Assembly: GCA_018365455.1 (NCBI GenBank)
Contig: JAGZJZ010000116.1
Location: 1-7,426, forward strand
DNA: 7,426 nt
Direction of reading: 5' to 3'
Origin: Clostridiales bacterium
GTDB lineage: Bacteria > Bacillota > Clostridia > Lachnospirales > Lachnospiraceae
Under the pieces are notes generated by a model. It saw nothing but the letters and a program-made list of their open reading frames with translations, was not told the origin of the DNA and made no database searches. Position 1 is the first letter of the stretch. Each line of letters begins with the position of its first letter. Positions 1-6,370 of this stretch are shown one piece after another. The translations under genes and the position numbers were made by a program.

Positions 1-117
1 GGAAGGTTAGAAAATGCCAGTTCTGCGTTGAGCCTTCCAAACCCCTCTCCTGGTCCGCCCCCTTCTCTTTCCGTACACCACCTCCATCTACAAAGCGTCC
101 TTACTCAGCAAAACCCA
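1..117 (-). repeat. Dispersed intergenic repeat, copy L (left member of an inverted pair)
   Basis: Read on the opposite strand, this stretch matches the right end of the window. Bases 1-27 match the complement of 7370-7397 with one substitution and one indel. Bases 67-117 match the complement of 7281-7331 at 45 of 51 positions. The 39 bases between the blocks are unrelated to the 38 bases between the blocks of copy R, although the length is kept. Similarity continues weakly to about 130. GGAAGG at 1-6 can pair with CTTTCC at 67-72 (one G-U pair) or perfectly with CCTTCC at 33-38. No reading frame is shared between the copies, so it is probably a non-coding dispersed repeat. The copy may extend beyond the left edge of the window. 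The minus strand is assigned arbitrarily so that copy R is plus. Confidence 0.75.
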
Positions 118-242
118 AGTATAATGCATTTAATAGAACACTACAAAACCTTCGTTGTAACTCTAAGGATCTTTTATTTCCCCACAGTCAAATTCGTCCA
201 AATTTAAGCGTAAAAAATCCATGGCATATATTGTTTATCTAC

Positions 243-271
243 TATACAAATTCATATTTCTTCTATATACT
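243..271 (+). promoter_or_regulatory. Possible sigma-A promoter of the GH31 gene
   Basis: TATACA (243-248) and TATACT (266-271) are separated by 17 bases and resemble -35 and -10 boxes (4/6 and 5/6 matches). The start of transcription would be near 278, giving a leader of about 34 bases before the ATG at 312. The surroundings are very A/T-rich, so chance boxes are likely. Confidence 0.35.
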
Positions 272-299
272 ATAGGTATAACCAAAATTGATGTATTGC

Positions 300-306
300 A
301 GGAGGG
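300..306 (+). promoter_or_regulatory. Ribosome binding site that fixes the GH31 start
   Basis: AGGAGGG lies 5 bases before the ATG at 312. An in-frame ATG also exists at 288, but the Shine-Dalgarno sequence would then fall inside the coding region, so 312 is the better start. Confidence 0.9.
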
Positions 307-311
307 CGCTT

Positions 312-2753
312 ATGGAAATAGTAGAAATAATAAAAAATACAGATGGCATTCTGATCGTGACGGATCAGGGGAACTATGGATTTTATGGAATCAGGGAAGA
401 CATTATCCGGGTTGTGTATACAAAGAAGGAATATGTGGAGAATCAGTCCCTGTTGATTGAACCTGAGGTATATAAGAATTCGGTTAAGCCGGAATTTGCG
501 GAGACGGAAACAGAGGTAATTGTACATACAACAAAATTAAAAGTCAGATGGCAGAAAGAAAACGGGACCTGTATCTGGGAGGATGCACGGTCAGGTCAGG
601 TATATGTGGCAGAGACATTAAAGCAGCTTACCCAAACGGATGTTATCCGGTATACGACCCAGGGAGAGAAGCCGGTTGTAAAAAGAGTGAAAACGGTAGA
701 TGGTGAGCGGAGCTTTATCGAGAATCTAAAGCAGGTTAAGGACCGGGTGGCATACCGGGCAAAGTTGGGATTCCATTGGGAAGAAGAGGAAGCAATCTAT
801 GGTTTAGGACAGGGAGAAGAGGGAATTTACAATCACAGGGGGCAGAATCAATATCTCTACCAGCACAATATGCGGATTCCTATGCCCATGTTCGTATCCA
901 GCAAGGGTTATGGAATACTGGCGGACTGCTGTTCCATTATGACTTTTCAGGATGACATAAACGGTTCTTATCTCTTCATGGATACGGTGGATCAGCTGGA
1001 TTATTACTTTATCGCAGGAAAAACAATGGATGGTGTGATAGACGGGTATCGCTGCCTGACGGGGAAGGCTGCCATGCTGCCTAAATGGGCATTTGGATAT
1101 GTGCAGTCAAAGGAAGCTTACCATACCGATCAGGAAATCTTGGAGGTGGCAGAGGAATACCGCAGAAGAAATATTCCGTTAGACTGTATTGTACAGGACT
1201 GGAATACCTGGGTTCCCGGGCTTTGGGGGGAAAAGAAACTGGATCCATCCCGCTATTCTAATATGAAGGAAGTCAACCGCAAGCTCCATGAAATGAATAT
1301 TCACACCATGGTTTCTGTCTGGCCCAATATGGCAGAAGGAGGAGTAAATCATCAGGAATTCGTAGACGCAGGATACATACTGGGTGACTATTCCACCTAT
1401 GATGCTTTTGATGAAAATGCCAGAAAGCTTTATTGGAAACAGGCAAGTGAAGAATTGTTCGCCTGCGGCTTTGATTCCTGGTGGTGTGATTCTACTGAGC
1501 CATTCAGCGGTCCTGACTGGAGCGGGGAAGTAAAGCGCGAACCCTGGGAGCGTTATGACCTGGTTGGAAAGGAACATAAGAAATATCTGGATGCTACGAA
1601 AACCAATGCTTTTGCCCTGATGCATGCAAAAGGGATTTTCGAAAACCAAAGAGAAGAAAAACCGGATAAGCGTGTGCTGAACCTGACCCGTTCCGGTTAT
1701 GCATCCCAGCAAAAATATGGTGTTGTGCTCTGGTCAGGAGATATCTCCGCAACCTGGGAGGTATTGCGCCAGCAGGTGGCAGAGGGCCTGAATATGGCTA
1801 TGAGCGGAATGCCTTACTGGACCTTAGATATCGGCGGCTTCTTTGTAGTTGGTTCGGCATGGTGGAACCGTGGATGCAATAACAGCGATAATCCAAATCC
1901 TCTGTGGTTCTGGAAGGGTGAATATAATGAAGGGACAGCGGATAAAGGGTACTGTGAGCTCTATACCAGATGGTTCCAGTTTGGCACCTTCCTTCCTATG
2001 CACCGGTCCCACGGAACGGATACCCCAAGGGAGATCTGGAATTTCGGGGACAAAGGCAGTGAATTTTACGATGCAATTGAAAAATTTATTCGACTGCGTT
2101 ACCGATTGATGCCATATATCTATTCCCTTGCAGGCAGTGTCTATCTGGATAACAGTACGATAATGAGAAGCCTTATGTTTGATTTTGCCGGTGATGCTAA
2201 GGTAAAAAACAGGGCAGATGAATATATGTTTGGACCGGATCTGTTAATCTGCCCGGTTATGAAGCCGGTATTCTACGGTGCCGGCAGTGTTATGCTCAGG
2301 GAAGAGCAGAAACAGTCGGTCTATCTGCCGGATGGCTGCAGCTGGTATGATCTGTGGACAGAAGAAAAACTGGAAGGCGGACAAGAGATCGAGACAGGCA
2401 TTACTATGGACAAGATTCCGGTCTATGTAAAAGCCGGCAGTATTTTACCCCTTGCACAGGAAGAACTGCAGTATGCCCAGCAGGAATTGAAAAAGCCTCT
2501 GGCAATAAAAGTATATCCTGGTGCAGATGGCAGTTTCCGGCTTTATGAGGATGCAGGAGATGATTACGGATATGAAACAGGAGCATATGTAAGGATTAAA
2601 TTTACTTATTGCGATGTGGATAGAACACTGCAAATATCAGAGAAGGAGGGATCCTATCCGGGCATGAAGGAACAGCGCGAATTCGATATTATTTGTGGCG
2701 ATAAGCGAAAAACGGTTCTTTATCATGGACAAGAGGTAAATGTAACTCTATAA
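312..2753 (+). CDS. Glycoside hydrolase family 31 (alpha-glucosidase / alpha-xylosidase type)
   Basis: The 813-residue protein is a retaining alpha-glycosidase of the GH31 type, which removes terminal alpha-linked glucose or xylose from oligosaccharides. It has no signal peptide or membrane helix, so it should act in the cytoplasm on imported sugars. An N-terminal beta-sandwich (about 1-250, with the family's YGLGQGE motif near 163-169) precedes the catalytic barrel. The barrel shows QDW at 295-297, WWCDSTEP with the probable nucleophile Asp393, SGDI with the probable acid/base Asp477, and WTLDIGG at 503-509. The C-terminal part contains the ageing-barrel beta-domains and a DUF5110-like segment (YPGADGSFRLYEDAGD) about 80 residues from the end. 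The W-x-D-x-T-E-P nucleophile motif is of the DUF4968/DUF5110 GH31 class that includes alpha-xylosidases, rather than of the E. coli YicI form, but the substrate cannot be set from sequence alone. No transporter or sugar regulator lies beside it. The start at 312 is chosen by the ribosome binding site. Confidence 0.95.
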   Translation: MEIVEIIKNTDGILIVTDQGNYGFYGIREDIIRVVYTKKEYVENQSLLIEPEVYKNSVKPEFAETETEVIVHTTKLKVRWQKENGTCIWEDARSGQVYVAETLKQLTQTDVIRYTTQGEKPVVKRVKTVDGERSFIENLKQVKDRVAYRAKLGFHWEEEEAIYGLGQGEEGIYNHRGQNQYLYQHNMRIPMPMFVSSKGYGILADCCSIMTFQDDINGSYLFMDTVDQLDYYFIAGKTMDGVIDGYRCLTGKAAMLPKWAFGYVQSKEAYHTDQEILEVAEEYRRRNIPLDCIVQDWNTWVPGLWGEKKLDPSRYSNMKEVNRKLHEMNIHTMVSVWPNMAEGGVNHQEFVDAGYILGDYSTYDAFDENARKLYWKQASEELFACGFDSWWCDSTEPFSGPDWSGEVKREPWERYDLVGKEHKKYLDATKTNAFALMHAKGIFENQREEKPDKRVLNLTRSGYASQQKYGVVLWSGDISATWEVLRQQVAEGLNMAMSGMPYWTLDIGGFFVVGSAWWNRGCNNSDNPNPLWFWKGEYNEGTADKGYCELYTRWFQFGTFLPMHRSHGTDTPREIWNFGDKGSEFYDAIEKFIRLRYRLMPYIYSLAGSVYLDNSTIMRSLMFDFAGDAKVKNRADEYMFGPDLLICPVMKPVFYGAGSVMLREEQKQSVYLPDGCSWYDLWTEEKLEGGQEIETGITMDKIPVYVKAGSILPLAQEELQYAQQELKKPLAIKVYPGADGSFRLYEDAGDDYGYETGAYVRIKFTYCDVDRTLQISEKEGSYPGMKEQREFDIICGDKRKTVLYHGQEVNVTL

Positions 2754-2754
2754 A
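2726..2754 (+). promoter_or_regulatory. Promoter-like boxes at the 3' end of the GH31 gene (distal nrdD promoter candidate, P1)
   Basis: TGGACA (2726-2731) and TATAAA (2749-2754) are 17 bases apart, each 5/6 to the sigma-A consensus. Transcription would start near 2761, just past the GH31 stop codon, and the transcript would carry both arms of the inverted repeat at 2785-2889. No experimental support; the quality of both boxes and the ideal spacing make it worth listing. Confidence 0.45.
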
Positions 2755-2835
2755 AGTTTATAAAAAATAAGGATATCTATATTTTTCCCCTTTACTATCA
2801 TGGTGTTTTAGTATATACTGTTTAAGATCAACATC

Positions 2836-2865
2836 TTGTGATGCGAATGATGAAAACAATATAAG
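2836..2865 (+). promoter_or_regulatory. Proximal nrdD promoter candidate (P2)
   Basis: TTGTGA (2836-2841) and TATAAG (2860-2865) are 18 bases apart, 4/6 and 5/6 to the sigma-A consensus. Transcription would start near 2872, giving a leader of about 20 bases that contains the ribosome binding site but not the left arm of the inverted repeat. Confidence 0.5.
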
Positions 2866-2869
2866 AATA

Positions 2870-2879
2870 CCATATATAG
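2870..2879 (+). promoter_or_regulatory. NrdR-box-like site at the nrdD start region
   Basis: CCATATATAG agrees with the core of the known NrdR operator (C-W-A-T-A-T-A-T-W-G) at 9 of 10 positions. NrdR is the ATP-cone repressor that senses dNTP/ATP and controls ribonucleotide reductase genes in most bacteria. The site overlaps the expected start point of P2, a sensible place for repression. NrdR boxes usually come in pairs about 31-32 bases apart; I see no good partner at that spacing. A weaker palindrome (2810-2819) lies about 60 bases upstream. The call is therefore tentative. Confidence 0.35.
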
Positions 2880-2882
2880 TAA

Positions 2883-2888
2883 AGGGGA
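2883..2888 (+). promoter_or_regulatory. nrdD ribosome binding site, potentially masked
   Basis: AGGGGA lies 3 to 6 bases before two adjacent ATG codons (2892 and 2895). Spacing slightly favours the second ATG, so the protein may begin one residue later than annotated. The site is entirely within the right arm of the inverted repeat. Confidence 0.6.
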
Positions 2889-2891
2889 ATC

Positions 2892-5027
2892 ATGATGTTT
2901 GTAATTAAAAAAGATGGTACACAGGAAGAATTTAATGTAAATAAAATTATTGCAGCAGTGAATAAATCAGCAGAGCGTATCCTGTATCAATTTGATGAGG
3001 AAGAGATTCAGTTTATCTGTAAGTTTGCAAAAGAACGTGCCAATAAAATGAACCGGGACGGAATTACCATTCAGGAAATGCATAATATCGTGGAAGGTGC
3101 TTTGGAACAGGTAAATCCCAGTGTAGCGAAGAGTTATCGTGATTATCGCAATTACAAACTGGACTTCATACATATGATGGATGATGTCTATACCAAGAGC
3201 CAGTCAATCCGTTATATCGGGGATAAAAGCAATGCCAATACGGACAGCGCGCTGGTGGCTACCAAGAGAAGTCTCATTTTCAATGAGTTAAACAAAAATT
3301 TATACCGCAAATTTTTCATGACCAGAAGTGAATTGCAGGCTTGTAAGGACGGATACATCTATATTCATGACCAGTCCGCCCGTTTGGATACCATGAACTG
3401 CTGCCTGTTTGATGTGGCAACTGTTTTAAAAGGCGGCTTTGAAATGGGAAATGTCTGGTATAACGAGCCAAAGACTCTGGACACAGCTTTTGATGTTATG
3501 GGTGATATTATATTAAGTACTGCAGCTCAGCAGTATGGCGGTTTTACCGTGCCGGAAGTGGATAAGGTACTGGGACCATATGCAAACAAAAGTTATGAAA
3601 AATACAAAAAAGAATTTTTAAGCTATGGTGATCCGTCCTGGAAGGGTTATGAGGAAAAAGCAGAAGACTATGCTGCAGATAAAGTGAAACGTGATTTTGA
3701 CCAGGGATGGCAGGGGATTGAATATAAGCTGAACACTGTTGGGTCTTCCAGGGGAGATTATCCGTTCGTCACCGTAACTATGGGACTTGGTACGGAACGA
3801 TTTGAAAAAATGTGCAATGTCTCCCTTCTCAATGTACACAAAGAAGGACAGGGGAAACCGGGAAATAAAAAGCCGGTACTGTTTCCGAAAATCGTATTTC
3901 TCTATGATGAGAATCTTCACGGACCTGGAAAAGAATGTGAAGAAGTATTTGAATCCGGAATTGACTGCTCCGCTAAAACCATGTATCCGGACTGGCTTTC
4001 CATGACGGGAAAAGGCTATATTTCCAGTATGTACAAACAGTATGGCAGAGTTATAAGCCCCATGGGCTGCAGGGCATTTTTAAGCCCCTGGTATGAAGAA
4101 GGCGGTATGTATCCAGCTTCTGAAAAGGATAAACCCGTATTTACAGGACGTTTTAATGTAGGGGCAGTCAGCCTTCATTTGCCTATGATTCTTGCTAAAT
4201 CAAGGGCGGAGAGCAGGGATTTCTATGAGGTACTGGATTATTATCTGGAAATGATCCGCAGTCTCCACATCCGGACCTATGAGTATCTGGGAGAAATGAA
4301 AGCTTCTACAAATCCTCTGGGCTACTGTGAAGGTGGATTCTACGGCGGCAGCCTGAAGCCGACGGATAAGATCAAAAAAATCTTAAAACCGATGACTTCC
4401 TCCTTTGGCATTACAGCATTAAATGAACTGCAGGAGCTTTATAATGGCAAATCCATTGCGGATGATGGTGCATTTGCATTGGAAGTACTGGAGTATATCA
4501 ATAAAAAAGTAACGGAATACAAAGAAAAAGACGGTTATCTGTATGCAATTTACGGTACTCCTGCCGAAAGCCTCTGCGGCCTGCAGGTAGAGCAGTTCCG
4601 CAAACAGTTTGGCATTGTGGAAAATGTATCCGACCGCCCTTACGTAAGCAACAGCTTTCACTGTCATGTAACAGAAGACCTGACACCGATTGAAAAACAG
4701 GATCTGGAAGGAAGGTTTTGGGAGCTTTGCAATGGGGGTAAAATACAGTACGTCCGTTATCCAATTGACTATAATAAAGAAGCAATTAAGAGCCTGATTC
4801 GAAGGGCAATGGACCTGGGCTACTACGAGGGTGTTAATCTCTCTCTGGCATATTGTGATGACTGCGGTCATCAGGAGCTGGAAATGGATATCTGCCCGGT
4901 GTGCGGCAGTACCAATCTGACGAAGATAGACAGAATGAATGGTTATCTGTCTTACAGCCGTGTACATGGGGATACCAGACTGAATGAAGCGAAGATGGCG
5001 GAAATAGCGGAAAGAAAAAGTATGTAA
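2892..5027 (+). CDS. nrdD: Anaerobic (class III) ribonucleoside-triphosphate reductase, catalytic subunit
   Basis: The 711-residue cytoplasmic enzyme reduces ribonucleoside triphosphates to dNTPs without oxygen, using a glycyl radical. An ATP-cone allosteric domain covers about residues 3-90. The catalytic barrel follows, with NCCLFD (Cys170/171), QYGG at 214-217, PFVT at 291-294, MGCR (Cys393) and GRFN (Asn422), corresponding to motifs known in E. coli and T4 NrdD. The C-terminal zinc site is complete (Cys655, Cys658, Cys668, Cys671), and the glycyl-radical motif is RMNGY with Gly684. One small deviation is SLHLP at 427-431, where the E. coli form reads TLNLP. The length is normal and no frame disruption is seen. 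The enzyme needs the radical-SAM activase NrdG, normally encoded immediately downstream; here a C_GCAxxG_C_C gene takes that position. The gene starts the apparent operon nrdD / C_GCAxxG / tcdA. Start choice between ATG 2892 and 2895 is not settled. Confidence 0.97.
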   Translation: MMFVIKKDGTQEEFNVNKIIAAVNKSAERILYQFDEEEIQFICKFAKERANKMNRDGITIQEMHNIVEGALEQVNPSVAKSYRDYRNYKLDFIHMMDDVYTKSQSIRYIGDKSNANTDSALVATKRSLIFNELNKNLYRKFFMTRSELQACKDGYIYIHDQSARLDTMNCCLFDVATVLKGGFEMGNVWYNEPKTLDTAFDVMGDIILSTAAQQYGGFTVPEVDKVLGPYANKSYEKYKKEFLSYGDPSWKGYEEKAEDYAADKVKRDFDQGWQGIEYKLNTVGSSRGDYPFVTVTMGLGTERFEKMCNVSLLNVHKEGQGKPGNKKPVLFPKIVFLYDENLHGPGKECEEVFESGIDCSAKTMYPDWLSMTGKGYISSMYKQYGRVISPMGCRAFLSPWYEEGGMYPASEKDKPVFTGRFNVGAVSLHLPMILAKSRAESRDFYEVLDYYLEMIRSLHIRTYEYLGEMKASTNPLGYCEGGFYGGSLKPTDKIKKILKPMTSSFGITALNELQELYNGKSIADDGAFALEVLEYINKKVTEYKEKDGYLYAIYGTPAESLCGLQVEQFRKQFGIVENVSDRPYVSNSFHCHVTEDLTPIEKQDLEGRFWELCNGGKIQYVRYPIDYNKEAIKSLIRRAMDLGYYEGVNLSLAYCDDCGHQELEMDICPVCGSTNLTKIDRMNGYLSYSRVHGDTRLNEAKMAEIAERKSM

Positions 5028-5043
5028 AGCAGGAGGTGCAAAG

Positions 5044-5451
5044 ATGTCAAGCAGAGTAGAAAGAGCTTTGGAAAACCATAAAAAAGGGATGAACTGCTGC
5101 CAGGCAGTGGTTTGTGCATTTGCTGATGCGGTAGATACGGATGAAAAATTATTATTCATGGCAGGGGAAGGATTCGGAGCAGGTATGGGCGGTATGGAAT
5201 GTACCTGCGGAGCCGTATCCGGAGCAGTCATGCTGGCGGGTATGAAAAACAGCGGCGGTGATATTTCAAATCCAACTACCAAAGGGAGCACCTACCGTAT
5301 TTCCAAAGAAATCGTGAAAGAATTTGAAAATAAAAACGGCTCGGTAGTCTGCAAAGATTTAAAAGGCCTGGAGACGAAAAAGGTTTTGCGTTCCTGCGAT
5401 GGCTGTATCGAAGATGCGGCCAGAATAGCTGAAAAAATATTAGGACTATAG
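5044..5451 (+). CDS. C_GCAxxG_C_C family (putative redox-active) protein
   Basis: This 135-residue protein belongs to the small cysteine-rich family named for its C-GCAxxG-C-C motif; its biochemical role is not established. Eight cysteines are visible: the NCCQA motif (Cys18, Cys19) with Cys24, ECTCGAVSG (Cys53, Cys55; GAxxG at 56-60), Cys103 in a VVCKDL segment, and a terminal CDGC pair (Cys118, Cys121). A glycine-rich stretch (GEGFGAGMGGM, 41-51) precedes the core motif as in relatives. There is no signal peptide, so it is probably cytoplasmic, where the cysteines could bind a metal or Fe-S cluster or do thiol chemistry. AGGAGG (5031-5036) lies 7 bases before the ATG. The gene begins 16 bases after nrdD, and its TAG stop overlaps the tcdA ribosome binding site, so it is almost certainly co-transcribed with both. 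A role serving NrdD (electron supply or radical repair) is only an inference from position. Confidence 0.9.
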   Translation: MSSRVERALENHKKGMNCCQAVVCAFADAVDTDEKLLFMAGEGFGAGMGGMECTCGAVSGAVMLAGMKNSGGDISNPTTKGSTYRISKEIVKEFENKNGSVVCKDLKGLETKKVLRSCDGCIEDAARIAEKILGL

Positions 5452-5454
5452 GAG
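5450..5454 (+). promoter_or_regulatory. tcdA ribosome binding site overlapping the upstream stop codon
   Basis: AGGAG lies 7 bases before the ATG at 5462 and shares two bases with the TAG stop of the preceding gene. It decides between the ATG and an in-frame GTG at 5456, which is too close (1 base) to be used. The overlap suggests translational coupling. Confidence 0.8.
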
Positions 5455-5461
5455 AGTGCAG

Positions 5462-6181
5462 ATGTCAGAACAATTAGTCAGAACAGAACTGCTTCTTGGA
5501 AAAGAGGGCGTTAAGAGTCTGTCAGACAGCAGGGTGGCAGTCTTTGGCGTGGGAGGCGTAGGCGGATTTGCAATAGAGGCACTTGCCAGAAGCGGCGTGG
5601 GCACCCTGGACATTATCGACAATGACCAAGTGTGTGAATCTAACATTAACCGTCAGATCATCGCCCTCCACAGTACCATCGGCAGAAATAAAACAGATGT
5701 GATGAAAGAGCGGATTGCAGATATTAATCCCGGGATCCGGGTAAATGTTCACCAATGCTTTTACCTGCCGGAAAATGCGGACAGCTTTGATTTTACCCAA
5801 TACGACTATATCATCGATGCAATTGATACCGTAGCCGGAAAAATACAGCTGGTAATGCAGGCACAGACAGCAGGAACGCCTATTATAAGCTGTATGGGAG
5901 CTGGCAACAAACTGGATCCTGCGCGATTTGAAGTGTCCGATATTTATAAAACCAGTGTATGTCCTCTGGCAAAGGTAATGCGTAAGGAATTAAAGGCAAG
6001 AGGCGTGAAATCACTAAAAGTAGTATACTCCAGGGAAGAAGCATGTAAACCGGTGCAAATCATTGCAGAAGGCAACCGCAGGGCAATTCCCGGAAGTATC
6101 GCATTTGTACCGTCTGTGGCGGGATTAATCCTGGCTGGGGAGGTAATAAAGGATTTGATCAGGTCCAACGTGGAATTGTAG
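5462..6181 (+). CDS. tcdA: tRNA threonylcarbamoyladenosine dehydratase (ThiF/MoeB/E1-like fold)
   Basis: The 239-residue enzyme is a member of the E1-like adenylating family. TcdA (CsdL/YgdL in E. coli, YrvM in Bacillus) uses ATP to cyclise t6A to ct6A at position 37 of ANN-decoding tRNAs, which aids decoding. The N-terminal RTELLLGKEG (7-16) is typical. The nucleotide-binding GVGGVGG lies at 29-35, LDIIDND at 49-55, the SNINRQ motif with Arg64 at 60-65, GRNKTD at 74-79, IDAIDT at 118-123, and the TcdA-type CMGAGNKLDP at 144-153 with CPLAKVMRKELKARG at 167-181. The paired CxxC zinc motifs of MoeB and ThiF are missing, which supports TcdA over those paralogues. The protein is slightly shorter than E. 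coli TcdA. ATG 5462 is preferred over GTG 5456 because of the ribosome binding site. It is the last gene of the apparent nrdD operon, which ends at the terminator at 6330-6360 or earlier. Confidence 0.93.
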   Translation: MSEQLVRTELLLGKEGVKSLSDSRVAVFGVGGVGGFAIEALARSGVGTLDIIDNDQVCESNINRQIIALHSTIGRNKTDVMKERIADINPGIRVNVHQCFYLPENADSFDFTQYDYIIDAIDTVAGKIQLVMQAQTAGTPIISCMGAGNKLDPARFEVSDIYKTSVCPLAKVMRKELKARGVKSLKVVYSREEACKPVQIIAEGNRRAIPGSIAFVPSVAGLILAGEVIKDLIRSNVEL

Positions 6182-6212
6182 ATTTGAGCAAACTTAAGAC
6201 CATAAGCTGTTA

Positions 6213-6316
6213 ATTGACTCGTTGCCCGCGGAGTCCAATACCTGCGGGGTATTTGACCCTCGCGGCAGTCGCCAAATGGATGTGCGGGCAAATACATTTG
6301 ATTCGTTACTCGCGGA
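6213..6316 (+). repeat. GC-rich degenerate tandem repeat array, three units, strongly self-complementary
   Basis: Three units begin with a variant of ATTTGAYYCG followed by CGCGG: unit A at 6213-6250, unit B at 6251-6296, and partial unit C at 6297-6316. The first 20 bases of A and C agree at 16 positions; A and B share TTGAC, CGCGG, AGTC, a CAAT/CAAAT block and TGCGGGG/C. Several stems are possible: TTGCCCGC (6222-6229) with GCGGGCAA (6284-6291), AATACC (6237-6242) with GGTATT (6248-6253), and CAAATG (6273-6278) with CATTTG (6295-6300). The GC content is well above that of the flanks. No open reading frame or known riboswitch core is recognised. It may be a dispersed palindromic repeat or a structured leader of the next gene. 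Confidence 0.6.
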
Positions 6317-6329
6317 AATAAAGAGCTGG

Positions 6330-6360
6330 AAAACCGTAGATTGAAAAATACGGTTTTTTT
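6330..6360 (+). terminator. Intrinsic (rho-independent) terminator after tcdA
   Basis: AAAACCGTA (6330-6338) pairs with TACGGTTTT (6349-6357) around a 10-base loop and is followed by T residues to 6360. The stem is A/T-rich at its base but the run of seven T residues (6354-6360) is typical. It would end the nrdD operon, yet it stands only 10 bases before the amidohydrolase Shine-Dalgarno sequence. Confidence 0.8.
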
Positions 6361-6370
6361 GCTGTATAAA
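6341..6370 (+). promoter_or_regulatory. Promoter-like boxes within and just after the terminator (amidohydrolase)
   Basis: TTGAAA (6341-6346, in the terminator loop) and TATAAA (6365-6370) are 18 bases apart and each 5/6 to the sigma-A consensus. A start point at the usual distance would fall near 6377, inside the ribosome binding site (6371-6378), so the message would be nearly leaderless. This conflict lowers confidence; transcription may instead come from further upstream through the terminator. Confidence 0.35.

Larger units (their letters stand above)
118..311 (+). other. Intergenic leader upstream of the GH31 gene
   Basis: This A/T-rich stretch contains no gene that I can support. It holds a weak match (203-216, core AAGCG) to the Gram-positive carbon-catabolite cre operator, 11 of 14 positions by my reading, which would suit a glycosidase gene but is poor evidence alone. 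It also holds the promoter-like boxes and ribosome binding site listed separately. A CCTT/AAGG pair around 150-165 followed by a few T residues is too weak to call a terminator. Confidence 0.4.
2785..2889 (+). repeat. Inverted repeat whose 3' arm covers the nrdD ribosome binding site
   Basis: The left arm (2785-2804) and right arm (2869-2889) are complementary. Fourteen bases pair without a break (TTCCCCTTTACTAT at 2785-2798 with 2876-2889), and after a small bulge ATGGT pairs with ACCAT. The 64-base interval contains small hairpins (AAGAT 2824-2828 with ATCTT 2833-2837; alternatively CATC 2832-2835 with GATG 2840-2843) and a perfect palindrome AGTATATACT (2810-2819). The right arm contains the GGGG of the Shine-Dalgarno sequence, so in RNA the left arm would mask it. 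As DNA, the arms could instead be two operator sites. Confidence 0.75.

Noticed and set aside
1179..1712. A 177-codon minus-strand open frame inside the GH31 gene
   Set aside because: Antisense to the conserved catalytic barrel, with no independent evidence for coding.
2749..2762. TATAAA/TTTATA palindrome just after the GH31 stop codon as a terminator
   Set aside because: The stem is purely A/T, only six pairs with a two-base loop, and is followed by A rather than T residues.
2754..2891. Cobalamin or other known riboswitch upstream of nrdD
   Set aside because: The gap is only 138 bases, and I see no B12-box or other known aptamer core.
4419..5291. A 290-codon open frame on the minus strand over the nrdD 3' end
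   Set aside because: It lies opposite conserved NrdD and C_GCAxxG coding sequence and resembles no family; it is a shadow of the + strand genes.
6213..6316. CRISPR array
   Set aside because: The units are degenerate, unequal in length (38 and 46 bases) and contiguous, without regular spacers or cas genes.
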